DNA of 64,000 bases, taken from Candidatus Uhrbacteria bacterium (lineage in GTDB: Bacteria > Patescibacteriota > Patescibacteriia > 2-12-FULL-60-25). The stretch is taken from assembly GCA_008363075.1 (NCBI GenBank), contig RHKK01000005.1, forward strand, positions 1 to 64,000, given 5' to 3'. Numbering within the stretch: the first letter of the stretch is position 1; each line of letters opens with the position of its first letter. The notes beneath the pieces are model-generated. The model saw only the letters and a program-made list of their open reading frames with translations, did no database searches and had not been told where the DNA came from. The translations under genes and the position numbers were made by a program. This document shows positions 17,642 through 26,159 of this stretch, piece after piece.

Positions 17642-19143
17642 TAGCGTTTCAGAAGCGTTTTACAGGCTTTGTCCAGCTCGGATTTGACGTCATCCGTCAA
17701 TTCCTTGTCTTTCTCGATGATGTCGATGAGCGACGGGAACCGGGCCTCGAACGCTGCAAGATATTCCTCGATCGCCTTCACGGCGTCGGCTTTCGGCACC
17801 TCGTCGAGATACCCCTTGGTCGCCGCCCACAACACCGCGACTTCCTGCCACAACGCGAGCGGGTGGTTCGCCTTTTGCTTGAGCGCCTCCACGACGCGTT
17901 CGCCGCGTACGAGCTGTTTCTTGGTCGCCGCGTCGAGTTCGGACGCGAATTGCGAGAACGCCGCCAGCTCGTAGTACTGCGCAAGATCGAGCTTGGCCGT
18001 TCCGGACGCTTTTTTCATGATGTGCGTCTGCGCCGCGCCACCGACGCGCGACACGGAAATGCCGACGTTGATGGCCGGACGGATGCCTCGGTAGAACAGC
18101 GAAGATTCGAGGAAGATCTGCCCGTCGGTGATGGAGATCACGTTCGTCGGGATGTACGCCGAGATGTCGCCGGCCTGCGTTTCGATGATCGGAAGCGCCG
18201 TGAGCGAACCGCCGCCGTTTTCCGGCGAAAATTTTGCGGCGCGCTCAAGCAGGCGCGAATGGAGATAAAACACGTCGCCCGGATAGGCCTCGCGTCCCGG
18301 CGGTTTGCGCAGGAGCAACGAGACTTCGCGATACGCCACGGCATGTTTGGACAAATCGTCGTACACGACAAGCGCGTGCTTGCCCTTGTTCATGAAATGC
18401 TCGCCGATCGCGGCTCCGGCATACGGCGCAAGATACTGCATGACGGCCGGCGACGACGCTGACGCGTCCACGACGATCGTGTAATCGAGCGCGCCGCGAT
18501 CCTTGAGCGTCTGGACGACCTGCGCCGTGCGCGCCTCGCGTTGTCCGATCGCGACGTACACGCACACCATATCCTTCCCCTTCTGGTTCAAAATCGTGTC
18601 GAGTGCGACGGTCGTCTTGCCGGTTTGGCGGTCGCCGATGATGAGTTCGCGCTGGCCGCGGCCGATCGGGATGAGCGCATCGATCGCGACGATACCCGTC
18701 TGGAGCGGCTCACTCACCGGCGCGCGCGCCATCACGTCCGGTGCGGCGGATTCGATCGGGACGTCCGTCGTTTTCTTGAGCGCACCGAGTCCGTCCACGG
18801 TTTGACCGAGCGAATTCACGACGCGGCCGACCAACGAGTCGCCGACGCCGATCGTCAAAAATCGGCCGTCCGATTTCGCCGCAAGCCCTTCGCGCACGCG
18901 CTCCGACGGCTGCAACACAACCGCGAGCGCGCCGTCGCGGTCCACCTCCATCACAAGCGCGTCGGCGTCCGCATCTTCGATGCGAAGCACCTCGCCCATG
19001 CGCAACCCCGGCAAGCCGGACACGCGCACGACGCCGTCGCGGACGCTCTCAACCAGGCCCACGCGATCGCGGCCGGCCTCTTCCGGAACGGATTTCAACG
19101 CTTCATCCAGCGCCGACAAAAACGATTTCAATGATTCGGACAT
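17641..19143 (-). CDS. atpA: F1 ATP synthase alpha subunit
   Basis: The 500-residue non-catalytic nucleotide-binding subunit has its P-loop GDRQTGKT at 170-177. The arginine-finger region ISVSRVGGAAQ follows the conserved FYRGIRPAINVG stretch, and the C-terminal helical domain is complete. The normal length and motifs indicate a working subunit. A phrase repeat separates it from atpH upstream and another from atpG downstream. Confidence 0.97.
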   Translation of the reverse strand: MSESLKSFLSALDEALKSVPEEAGRDRVGLVESVRDGVVRVSGLPGLRMGEVLRIEDADADALVMEVDRDGALAVVLQPSERVREGLAAKSDGRFLTIGVGDSLVGRVVNSLGQTVDGLGALKKTTDVPIESAAPDVMARAPVSEPLQTGIVAIDALIPIGRGQRELIIGDRQTGKTTVALDTILNQKGKDMVCVYVAIGQREARTAQVVQTLKDRGALDYTIVVDASASSPAVMQYLAPYAGAAIGEHFMNKGKHALVVYDDLSKHAVAYREVSLLLRKPPGREAYPGDVFYLHSRLLERAAKFSPENGGGSLTALPIIETQAGDISAYIPTNVISITDGQIFLESSLFYRGIRPAINVGISVSRVGGAAQTHIMKKASGTAKLDLAQYYELAAFSQFASELDAATKKQLVRGERVVEALKQKANHPLALWQEVAVLWAATKGYLDEVPKADAVKAIEEYLAAFEARFPSLIDIIEKDKELTDDVKSELDKACKTLLKR

Positions 19144-19147
19144 AAGG

Positions 19148-19182
19148 GCAGTTACCAGTAATCAGTTGACAGTTGACAGTTT
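19148..19182. repeat. Phrase repeat (CAGTTGACAGTTGACAGTT) at atpH-atpA junction
   Basis: Tandem GTTGACA-type units occupy the gap and run into the atpH reading frame, where they encode the final STVN and the stop codon. Confidence 0.65.
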
Positions 19183-19554
19183 CTGGAGCACGCCTCGCAC
19201 CTTTGAGCGCCAGCTCGCGTCTTGCAGCGTACCGTTGCGGAAGAGGCGCAAACCGCCGAGAAGGCCGCACTCGACGCGAACGCGCACGAGCGTATCCGGT
19301 TCGGACGAAACGACCTGGGCGATCGCGGCGGCGGTCTTCGCGTCGGGCTCGGCCGCGACCTGGACCGTGACCACGTTCGCCTCGCCGGAACGTGCAAGAA
19401 AGTCGCGGGCGAGCGGCGTGTCCTCGGGTGAGGCACGACGCACGACCTCGGCGCGCACGGCTTTCAGAAATGCACCGGGCTTTGACACCGACTCGCCGCG
19501 ACGCACACGCGCAAGCTGTCGAAGATCCTCCTTAGACGGAACCGGGAGCTTCAT
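19162..19554 (-). CDS. atpH: F1Fo ATP synthase delta subunit, short form
   Basis: Position in the operon and the C-terminal segment VRVECGLLGGLRLFRNG...DASWRSKVRGVLQKL identify delta (OSCP), which couples F1 to the peripheral stalk. At 130 residues it is about 50 shorter than usual: the N-terminal helical domain that binds alpha is reduced. The start is fixed by an ATGA overlap with atpF (19551-19554). The last four residues and the stop codon come from a tandem phrase repeat, so the original C-terminus may have been replaced. Confidence 0.8.
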   Translation of the reverse strand: MKLPVPSKEDLRQLARVRRGESVSKPGAFLKAVRAEVVRRASPEDTPLARDFLARSGEANVVTVQVAAEPDAKTAAAIAQVVSSEPDTLVRVRVECGLLGGLRLFRNGTLQDASWRSKVRGVLQKLSTVN

Positions 19555-20054
19555 ACGGTTTCGGACACGGAATCCCACGACTCCTTGACGCTGTCACGAA
19601 CGACCCCGGCCGGCACCTTATCGCGCAGGACGGTCATGGCGATGGTTTCGATGCGCGCGAGCAGCTCCTGCTCGACCTCCGCGACCATCATGCGCTTGCG
19701 ACGCGAGATCTCCTCGACGGTCTCGGCAAGCATTTGCTCGCGCTTCTTCTCGGCGTCGGCAAGTACCTCGCGCGCCTTGGCCTCGGCATCCGCGCGCGCC
19801 GCCGCAAGTTGCTTGGCCGCGTCGGCGGAGATCAACCGCGCTTCGGCCTCGCGCTTTTCGCGCTCTTCGGCCAGCGTCTTGCGCAACTCCTCGGCCTCGT
19901 CGAGATTCTTTTTCACCGTCTCGCGGCGCTTGTCGAGCGTGCGTAGCAACGGCTTGTAAAGAAACTTCGTCAACACCGCGGCCAGCAGGCCGAAGTTGAC
20001 GAGATACAGCACCAAACTCCAAAGATCGATGCCGAGGTTCTGAAGCGCGCTCAT
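19551..20054 (-). CDS. atpF: ATP synthase Fo b subunit
   Basis: The 167-residue protein has one N-terminal membrane helix (LWSLVLYLVNFGLLAAVLTKFLY) followed by a long, charged, alanine-rich coiled coil (residues about 35-140), the expected peripheral stalk. It overlaps atpH by ATGA, so the two subunits that contact each other are translationally coupled. Confidence 0.95.
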   Translation of the reverse strand: MSALQNLGIDLWSLVLYLVNFGLLAAVLTKFLYKPLLRTLDKRRETVKKNLDEAEELRKTLAEEREKREAEARLISADAAKQLAAARADAEAKAREVLADAEKKREQMLAETVEEISRRKRMMVAEVEQELLARIETIAMTVLRDKVPAGVVRDSVKESWDSVSETV

Positions 20055-20076
20055 ATCAAACGTCGAACGCGCGGCG

Positions 20077-20307
20077 TTAGATCACGAACAGGATGATCAG
20101 CGCGAGCACGAGCGAATAGATGGCCGTGGATTCGCAGATAGCCATCGCGACGAGCATGTTCGTGAAGATCTTGTTCGCCACGGCCGGATTGCGCCCCATG
20201 GCTTCGAGCGCCTTCGAGGCGGCGATGCCTTCGCCGATACCCGGACCGATGGCGCCGAGACCCATACAGAGGCCGGCGGCCAACACTTTTGCTGCTTCAA
20301 GTTCCAT
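20077..20307 (-). CDS. atpE: ATP synthase Fo c subunit, two-carboxylate (Na+-type) signature
   Basis: The 76-residue hairpin has two membrane helices joined by the polar loop GRNPA (38-42). The ion-binding carboxylate is Glu59 in CESTAIYSL, followed by Ser60, Thr61 and Tyr64. The first helix carries Glu26 in GPGIGEG, exactly 33 residues before Glu59, at the place occupied by Gln32 in the Ilyobacter tartaricus Na+ ring. Glu at that site together with the E-S-T-x-x-Y set is the pattern of two-carboxylate Na+ rings such as that of Fusobacterium nucleatum. Ion specificity is inferred, not shown. The ATG at 20307 was chosen over an in-frame upstream start that would add a non-family leader. Confidence 0.95.
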   Translation of the reverse strand: MELEAAKVLAAGLCMGLGAIGPGIGEGIAASKALEAMGRNPAVANKIFTNMLVAMAICESTAIYSLVLALIILFVI

Positions 20308-20367
20308 ACAATGAGGAAAAAATGAGAAAAAAGGCCACAAGAGTATAAGGTGATCTTGGCAAAAAAA

Positions 20368-21162
20368 TCAAGAATGAGATAAAACCGCCTCTTTCCTGGA
20401 TTCCAGTGCCGAATTCACCGACCCGGCGATGAATTGTGTGGATAAGAGCACGAATACGAATGCCTGGATCAATCCCGAGAACATCGCGAGGAAGATGAAC
20501 GGGATCGGCGCGAGGAATTGCGTGTAAACGGACAGCCCGGCGATCACTGCCACCATGACCTCGCCGGCAAAGATGTTGCCGAACAAACGCCCGGACAACG
20601 AGAGGACCTTGGCGAACTCCGAGATGATATCGAGCAGGCCGAGCAGGAAATCGAAGAGCGCGCGGCCGAATTGCGCCAACGACCGCGCCTTCAGGATCGG
20701 TACGATGCGGATGAAGCTGCCGATGTGATGCAACGGCGCGATCGAAAGCGCGAGCACGTTGGCGAGCACGACGACAAAGAGCGCGAGCGCGAGCGTCATC
20801 GCCAGATCGGACGTCGGCGACCGCAGGGCGGGCACGTCCCCCGCGACGATGCTCGATACGAGCGGAATCAACGAGAATTGGTTGGCGATAAGAATGAAAA
20901 GCAGTGCGGTCATCATCAACGGAAAAAACTTCTTCGCGCGATCACGATCCTGGAACGCGTTTTCCAGCTGATCCATCAGGAACTCGGTGATAAGCTCGAG
21001 GGCGGTCTGGATCCGTCCCGGTACAAGCTTGATCCTTCCGGAAAACCAGAGCGCGAACAACGAAAACGCGAGCGTCATCAAAAACGCCGCGACATGCCCG
21101 TTGCGCACGGGTACGGGCCCGATCATGAATAAAATGTCCGCCGGCAATCGAATATCGATCAT
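20368..21162 (-). CDS. atpB: ATP synthase Fo a subunit
   Basis: The 264-residue polytopic stator subunit forms the ion half-channels. The essential arginine is Arg192 in LSLSGRLFGNIFAGE, and the last helices (LIQAFVFVLLSTQFIAG) are typical. It precedes atpE with a 60-bp gap and follows the small atpZ/I-like gene after 6 bp. Confidence 0.95.
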   Translation of the reverse strand: MIDIRLPADILFMIGPVPVRNGHVAAFLMTLAFSLFALWFSGRIKLVPGRIQTALELITEFLMDQLENAFQDRDRAKKFFPLMMTALLFILIANQFSLIPLVSSIVAGDVPALRSPTSDLAMTLALALFVVVLANVLALSIAPLHHIGSFIRIVPILKARSLAQFGRALFDFLLGLLDIISEFAKVLSLSGRLFGNIFAGEVMVAVIAGLSVYTQFLAPIPFIFLAMFSGLIQAFVFVLLSTQFIAGSVNSALESRKEAVLSHS

Positions 21163-21168
21163 ATTGTT

Positions 21169-21399
21169 TTATTCTTGATTCTTGGAATCCTCGTCCGGCA
21201 CGTCCGTGAAATCCTGCTTGAGCAAACGCACCATGGAAAATTGCGCCACGGGAAACGAGAGGAAGAACAGGATGATCAGCGCGACGGGTGAAGAATCAAG
21301 AACGCGATCGATACCCCACCCGATCCCGGCGAACACGGCGATCGAAAGCAGCGTCACGCCGACGACGATCCCCGCTCTCCGCCACGTAAACAAATCCAT
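21169..21399 (-). CDS. AtpZ/AtpI-like membrane protein heading the atp operon
   Basis: The 76-residue protein has two membrane helices (about 11-32 and 39-58), the second within PVALIILFFLSFPVAQFSMVRL, then an acidic tail (DVPDEDSKNQE). Position first in the atp operon, size and topology fit AtpZ/AtpI, which help assemble the c ring and may conduct Mg2+ or Ca2+. Sequence identity alone would not prove it. The ATG at 21399 is about 4 nt downstream of the predicted transcription start, so the message may be leaderless. Confidence 0.7.
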   Translation of the reverse strand: MDLFTWRRAGIVVGVTLLSIAVFAGIGWGIDRVLDSSPVALIILFFLSFPVAQFSMVRLLKQDFTDVPDEDSKNQE

Positions 21400-21409
21400 A
21401 AGCGGCGGG

Positions 21410-21438
21410 ATTCTGCCATTTTTGCACGAAAAAGTCAA
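21410..21438 (-). promoter_or_regulatory. Promoter of the atp operon
   Basis: On the minus strand TTGACT (21433-21438) and CAGAAT (21410-21415) are separated by 17 bp. The expected start point near 21403 leaves about 4 nt before the ATG at 21399. Confidence 0.55.
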
Positions 21439-21440
21439 AA

Positions 21441-21965
21441 TCAAGGCGCGAACGGCTGGGCGAGGTGTTTGCCCATGCGCGATTTGATCTTTTCGATCGC
21501 GATCCGCGTCTTCTCGCGCTCGCGATGCCACGCCTGCTCGGCCTCGTCGAGACAGGACTTCCATTCGGCGAGCGTTTCGGGCGGAGAGAGGCGGATCGCG
21601 AGCAGGATCGCGAACCGTTCCGAACGGGACAACGGCAGTCGCGCAAGCGATTCCCACAGCGACAACAGCCGATCCGGAACCTCCACGGGGCAATAACCGC
21701 GCTGCATGGCCCACGCTTCTAGTGCCTTTTGGAACGCAACATCACGCGGCTGGACATACTGAAAATACGTGGCGACTTCGCGTGCACCGTCAGGCTGCAC
21801 CGTTTCGATCGAATGCGTCACCGGTATACCGCGTGTCTGCCAATGTGACACGTGCGGACCGAGCAGCCGCTCTCCGGCACCGGTCAGTACGACTTGGCGC
21901 AACGCGCCGTCGCGGAGACCGATCTCGGCGAGGAGCGTGCGCTCCGTATCGAACAAAAAGATCAT
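21441..21965 (-). CDS. Conserved-looking protein of unknown function
   Basis: The 174-residue soluble protein begins MIFLFDTERTLLAEIGLRDG, has a strand-rich first half and ends in a long charged helix (WHREREKTRIAIEKIKSRMGKHLA). No known family or catalytic motif is recognised. It is coupled to the upstream gene by ATGA (21962-21965) and lies between ftsEX and the atp promoter. This could make it a CPR-specific partner of the division or wall machinery (inference). Confidence 0.6.
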   Translation of the reverse strand: MIFLFDTERTLLAEIGLRDGALRQVVLTGAGERLLGPHVSHWQTRGIPVTHSIETVQPDGAREVATYFQYVQPRDVAFQKALEAWAMQRGYCPVEVPDRLLSLWESLARLPLSRSERFAILLAIRLSPPETLAEWKSCLDEAEQAWHREREKTRIAIEKIKSRMGKHLAQPFAP

Positions 21966-22600
21966 ACGGCTTCCATGCGCTCGCGATGCAACGCGATGAG
22001 ATCGTTCACGATCAGACCCGCGCGACGCACCGCCTCTTCCGGATCCAGACCCGGATCGGCCGCGAGCAACGCTTCGGCGGCGCGCCAAAGCCACTCCTTC
22101 GGTTTGCGATGATGGTGATGCGCGACCAGCGCCGCCTGTTCGGGCGAAACGCCCTGTGCCTGCCAGTTCCGCATGACGGACAAGCCGTGCAGCATCGCGG
22201 CACGCAAGTCCTCTTTTTCCGGATACGCGCCATGCCCGTCCGGACGCGCGACCGAATGATCGCCCACGCGCTCCGTCACGACATACTCCATCATGCCGAT
22301 ACGCCGCGTCTCCGTACGAAATTCCGGATGTCCGGCCAGCTCCTCGAGATCAAAACCCTCGATGGTTTTCGCGGGCACGCGCGCGGCATCGCTTTCGATC
22401 TCAAGCGCGATTTCCCCGTCTTCTTCCTCCAGCTCGATATTCGATCCCTTTAACAAACGATTGGCCCGCTTGAGAAGATCGACGCGCAGCCGGTCGCGCT
22501 CCTTAATATCGCGTGACTCGCGAACGGCTCGAATTTCGCGCTCCGCGCTCTTTGCATCCCCGCTCTTCATCGCGCGCTCCGCGCCGGGCCTCTCTCGCAT
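21962..22600 (-). CDS. Protein of unknown function coupled to ftsX
   Basis: The 212-residue, mostly charged and probably helical protein has a basic N-terminal half (AKSAEREIRAVRESRDIKERDRLRVD), an acidic stretch (ELEEEDGEIALEIESD) and a His-rich segment (ALVAHHHHRKPKEW) near residue 160. No family is recognised. It starts 2 bp after the ftsX stop and overlaps the next gene by ATGA, so ftsE-ftsX-this gene-21441 gene form one translationally coupled unit. The start could be internal (second ATG ten codons in). Confidence 0.6.
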   Translation of the reverse strand: MRERPGAERAMKSGDAKSAEREIRAVRESRDIKERDRLRVDLLKRANRLLKGSNIELEEEDGEIALEIESDAARVPAKTIEGFDLEELAGHPEFRTETRRIGMMEYVVTERVGDHSVARPDGHGAYPEKEDLRAAMLHGLSVMRNWQAQGVSPEQAALVAHHHHRKPKEWLWRAAEALLAADPGLDPEEAVRRAGLIVNDLIALHRERMEAV

Positions 22601-22602
22601 AT

Positions 22603-23517
22603 CTATCTTTTAATATAACGGCCGACGGCGATCCAGGAAACCAGCGCCGACAACGTCCCCATGACGCCGAATTGCGTCAGAACGAGCATCGGCCAGTTGG
22701 CGACGTAAAAAGCCGCGATTCCCGGATCCGAGCCCGCGAACATCGACTGGAGCCGCGGTTCGCCGAACACGACGCCCGCCCAGACGATCCCCGCGGTCGC
22801 CGCACAGGCCAGCGCCGCGAGCCACACGCCCTCGAGCACGAACGGTAGGCGGATGAACGCGGACGACGCGCCGACCAGGCGCATGATGGCGATTTCCTCC
22901 CGCTGCGTGTAAATCGCGACGCGGATCGCGTTGAACGCCGCGAGCAGCCCGAACAACGCGAAGACCGCGACGAGCCCGGAACCGAAGAGACGCACGGATC
23001 GCGCCGCGTTCTGGATCGAGGAAATCGCCTCACGATGGTCGTCGTACGAGGAGGACCGGATGAACGGCTCGAATTGGGGGTTGCGCACGGCCGACAACAG
23101 GAACGGATAATCCTTGGTCTCTTTGGCCTTGATCACGAGCTGTGCGCCGAGCGGGTTGGTGGAAAGTTCGGAAATCGCCTCGAGGATTTTCGGGTTGGAT
23201 TTGTACCGCTCCTTGAACGCCTCGTACGCCTCCTGCGGCGTCACGAGACGCGCGGACTCGGTTTGCGGGAAGGATTGCACGTAAAACCGCGCCTGCGTGA
23301 GCAATGCTTCCGGCGTGCCGGGCTGGAAGGTCACCGTCACGTCGATCTTCTCCTCGAAATACGCGACGGTCCGCTCGAGCATGACGTTTGTGGCGATGAG
23401 CACGTTCACGGAAAGCAACGCGACCGTAAACACAAAGACGGTCGCGAGCCCGATCCAGAGATTGCGGGCAAAGTGCTTCCATGATGCCGCGAAGATGCGC
23501 CAGGCATTCGTCATCAT
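22603..23517 (-). CDS. ftsX: Cell division permease-like protein
   Basis: The 304-residue protein has FtsX topology: one N-terminal membrane helix (LWIGLATVFVFTVALLSVNVL), a large extracytoplasmic loop (residues about 50-170) and three C-terminal helices. The EEIAIMRLVGASSAFIRLPFVLEG motif is the family signature that contacts FtsE. FtsEX activates periplasmic wall hydrolases during division; no hydrolase gene lies next to it here. It overlaps ftsE by 4 bp. Confidence 0.93.
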   Translation of the reverse strand: MMTNAWRIFAASWKHFARNLWIGLATVFVFTVALLSVNVLIATNVMLERTVAYFEEKIDVTVTFQPGTPEALLTQARFYVQSFPQTESARLVTPQEAYEAFKERYKSNPKILEAISELSTNPLGAQLVIKAKETKDYPFLLSAVRNPQFEPFIRSSSYDDHREAISSIQNAARSVRLFGSGLVAVFALFGLLAAFNAIRVAIYTQREEIAIMRLVGASSAFIRLPFVLEGVWLAALACAATAGIVWAGVVFGEPRLQSMFAGSDPGIAAFYVANWPMLVLTQFGVMGTLSALVSWIAVGRYIKR

Positions 23518-24200
23518 ACCGTGAGCATGTACTTGCCGTGCGCGACGTCAGACACGACCTTACCGTCTCTCAGTGTAATCACGCGGCGCTTGAGCGCGTT
23601 CACGACTTCGCGATTATGCGTGACGAGCACGACGGTGGTACCGAACGCGTTGATCTTCACGAGCAGGTCCATGATGTCCTGCGTGTTCATCGTGTCGAGG
23701 TTACCCGTCGGTTCGTCGGCCAGCAGGACCTTGGGGCGATGCACGAGCGAACGGGCGATCACGACGCGTTGCTGTTCGCCGCCGGAGAGCTGCATGGGGA
23801 ACCGGTGCGCGCGGTCCTCCAATCCGACGATCTTGAGCACTTGCGGCACGACCTCGCGCACGTGTCTCGTGTTCGCGCCCGCGACTTCAAGTGCGAACGA
23901 GACGTTTTCAAACACCGTCTTTTTGGGCAGAAGTTTGTAGTCCTGGAAAATCACGCCGATCTGGCGGCGCAGCTCCGGGATTTCACGGGCGCGGATACGG
24001 GTAATGTCCCATCCGCCGATCTCGATGCGCCCCGTGGACGGTTGTTCCTCGGCCATGAGCAGCTTTGCGAGCGTGGTCTTGCCCGCGCCGCTTTGGCCGA
24101 CGATAGAGACGAATTCCCCGGCCTTGATGCGTAATGACACGTCGTCCAGGCCGACCGAATGCGGATGATACGTCTTAGAGACGCGTTCGAGGACGATCAT
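23514..24200 (-). CDS. ftsE: Cell division ATP-binding protein
   Basis: The 228-residue ABC ATPase has Walker A GQSGAGKTT, Q-loop IFQDYKLLPKKTVFENV (the FtsE-typical version), signature LSGGEQQRV and Walker B VLLADEPTGNLD. With FtsX it forms the type VII ABC complex that couples ATP hydrolysis to wall cleavage at the septum. It ends in an ATGA overlap with ftsX. Confidence 0.95.
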   Translation of the reverse strand: MIVLERVSKTYHPHSVGLDDVSLRIKAGEFVSIVGQSGAGKTTLAKLLMAEEQPSTGRIEIGGWDITRIRAREIPELRRQIGVIFQDYKLLPKKTVFENVSFALEVAGANTRHVREVVPQVLKIVGLEDRAHRFPMQLSGGEQQRVVIARSLVHRPKVLLADEPTGNLDTMNTQDIMDLLVKINAFGTTVVLVTHNREVVNALKRRVITLRDGKVVSDVAHGKYMLTV

Positions 24201-24250
24201 GCGATGAGTGTAGCATTTTCGATGTCTGATGCCGAGTGGATCCTCTGCTC

Positions 24251-24340
24251 GTCATCATCCCGACCGAGGAGCGAAGCGACGAGCGGAGGGATCGCTTCGA
24301 AGGGATCCCTCGACTTCACTATCGTTTCGCTCGGGATGAC
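24251..24340. repeat. Family A palindromic repeat, copy 3
   Basis: It starts GTCATCATCCCGACCG and ends TTTCGCTCGGGATGAC. Its first 57-base core (24256-24312) is identical to the copy inside prmC (33125-33181). It ends 1 bp before the malic-enzyme stop codon. Confidence 0.9.
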
Positions 24341-24341
24341 A

Positions 24342-25481
24342 TCATAAGGACACGCTCTTGGCGACGAGCTCGTGCAGTCCCGGCTCAAAAATGGATGGAA
24401 TGATCTTACCCGCGGTCGGGGTAGCGACCGCCGCCGCGAGGGCGCGGGCGGCCCGCAACTTGATCTCGTCGGTGACACGTTTCACGCCCGAGTCGAGCAT
24501 CCCGCGAAAGAGCCCCGGATAGCACAGGGCGTTGTTCACCTGGTTCGGAAAATCGCTGCGTCCGGTCGCAAGCACCGCAACGCCCGCCGCTTTCGCGACG
24601 TCTGGCAGGATCTCGGGCACCGGATTCGCGAGCGCGAAGACGACCGGGTCGCGCGCCATCGACCGCACGATCTCCGGCGTGAACGCGCCTGCCGCGGACA
24701 CGCCGATAAGCACGTCCGCGCCAATGGCGATTTCCGCAAGCGAGCCGGCGCGCTTCTCCCGGTTCGTGAATCCCGCGACGAGCGCTTTCTCCTCGTTCAA
24801 TCCCTCGCGGCCTTCGTACACCGCGCCGCGCCGGTCGCAGACCACGAGTTCCCTGACGCCGGCCGTCACGAGGAGCTTCGCGGCCGCGATCCCGGCCGCG
24901 CCCGCGCCGTTCATCACGACACGGATCTCCCCGATCTCCTTGCGTACGACCCGGAGCGCGTTGATCAGTCCGGCGAGGATTACGATCGCCGTGCCGTGCT
25001 GGTCGTCGTGCATCACCGGCATCTCGAGACGCTCCATGAGACGGCGTTCGATCTCGAAACAGCGCGGCGCGGAAATATCTTCGAGCTGAATCGCGCCGAA
25101 GCTCGGCGCGACATGCACGATCGTCTCCACGATCGCATCCACGTCCTTCGTGTCTAAAATCAACGGCACCGCGTCGATGCCGGAGAAGCGCTTGAAGATC
25201 GCGCATTTGCCTTCCAGTACGGGTAACGCCGTGAGCGGTCCGATGTCGCCGAGGCCAAGCACGGCCGTCCCGTCGGAAAAAATCGCGACGGCGTTCTTGC
25301 GCCACGTTAGATCGTCCACGCGGGCCGGATTCCGGGCGATCTCTTCCGACACGGCGCCGACGCCCGGCGAATACACGAGCGTCAGGTCCCTGACCGTTTC
25401 AATTTCGCAGGTCGCCTCGATCCGGATCTTCCCGCGAAGCTTGGTATGAAGGTCCAGTGATTCTTGCTTGATGTCTGTCAT
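24342..25481 (-). CDS. NAD(P)-dependent malic enzyme
   Basis: The 379-residue protein is a short bacterial malic enzyme that converts malate to pyruvate and CO2. It has the substrate loop LVYSPGVGAVS, GDIGPLTALPVLEGK, the metal-site IQLEDISAPRCFEIE and HDDQHGTAIV, the Rossmann motif VVMNGAGAAGIA, and ATGRSDFPNQVNN near the end. In an organism with few carbon pathways it may be a link to pyruvate or NAD(P)H. It is divergently transcribed from the DUF5671 gene across 33 bp. Its stop abuts a family A repeat. Confidence 0.93.
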   Translation of the reverse strand: MTDIKQESLDLHTKLRGKIRIEATCEIETVRDLTLVYSPGVGAVSEEIARNPARVDDLTWRKNAVAIFSDGTAVLGLGDIGPLTALPVLEGKCAIFKRFSGIDAVPLILDTKDVDAIVETIVHVAPSFGAIQLEDISAPRCFEIERRLMERLEMPVMHDDQHGTAIVILAGLINALRVVRKEIGEIRVVMNGAGAAGIAAAKLLVTAGVRELVVCDRRGAVYEGREGLNEEKALVAGFTNREKRAGSLAEIAIGADVLIGVSAAGAFTPEIVRSMARDPVVFALANPVPEILPDVAKAAGVAVLATGRSDFPNQVNNALCYPGLFRGMLDSGVKRVTDEIKLRAARALAAAVATPTAGKIIPSIFEPGLHELVAKSVSL

Positions 25482-25496
25482 AAAAAGCTCTACAGT
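25468..25496 (+). promoter_or_regulatory. Promoter of the DUF5671 operon
   Basis: TTGATG (25468-25473) and TACAGT (25491-25496) are 17 bp apart. The -35 lies inside the first codons of the divergent malic-enzyme gene. Confidence 0.45.
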
Positions 25497-25514
25497 AGGC
25501 TTAAGCATGAACCT

Positions 25515-26159
25515 ATGACCAACGAACTGCAAGCATTCGTAAAAGAAGGCCTTTCCAAGGGCTTGAGTCGCGAAAAAATGAAAACGGTGCTGCTCGGCGC
25601 GGGCTGGCAGGACGACGAGGTCCGCCAGGCACTCGATCAGTACGCGGACATCGACTTTCCGATCCCCGTCCCCAAGCGCAAGCCCTACCTATCGGCGCGC
25701 GAGGCATTCATGTACCTCGTGATGTTCCTCACGCTGTACGTCACCGCATTTAGCGTCGGCACGATCCTGTTCCAGATCATCAACCTTTGGCTGCCGGACG
25801 CCGCACAGCTCGCTTTCGGATACGCATCAGACTACTCCACAAGCCTCATCCGTTCCTCGACGGCCGCCATTATCATCACCTTCCCGCTCTTCCTGTTCAT
25901 GGCGCGGTTGCTGCAGCGCGCCATCAAGCGAGACCCGTCCAAGCGCTCCAGCCTCATCCGTAAGTGGCTGACCTACATCACGCTCTACATCGCTACGGGC
26001 ATTATCGTGGGCGACCTGATCACGCTCGTCACCTATGTCCTGAACGGCGACCTGACCCTGCGGTTTGTCCTGAAGGTGCTCGTCGTCCTCGTCATCGCGG
26101 GCAGCGTCTTTGGATATTATCTTTGGGATCTTCGCACCGAAGAAAAAGAAACCCTATGA
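25515..26159 (+). CDS. DUF5671-domain membrane protein
   Basis: The 214-residue protein starts with a cytosolic segment that resembles a UBA/SHOCT-like helical motif (LQAFVKEGLSKGLSREKMKTVLLGAGWQ). Four membrane helices follow, beginning with SAREAFMYLVMFLTLYVTAFSVG, a typical DUF5671 start. DUF5671 is frequent in Patescibacteria; its function is unknown. It overlaps the next gene by ATGA. Confidence 0.75.
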   Translation: MTNELQAFVKEGLSKGLSREKMKTVLLGAGWQDDEVRQALDQYADIDFPIPVPKRKPYLSAREAFMYLVMFLTLYVTAFSVGTILFQIINLWLPDAAQLAFGYASDYSTSLIRSSTAAIIITFPLFLFMARLLQRAIKRDPSKRSSLIRKWLTYITLYIATGIIVGDLITLVTYVLNGDLTLRFVLKVLVVLVIAGSVFGYYLWDLRTEEKETL

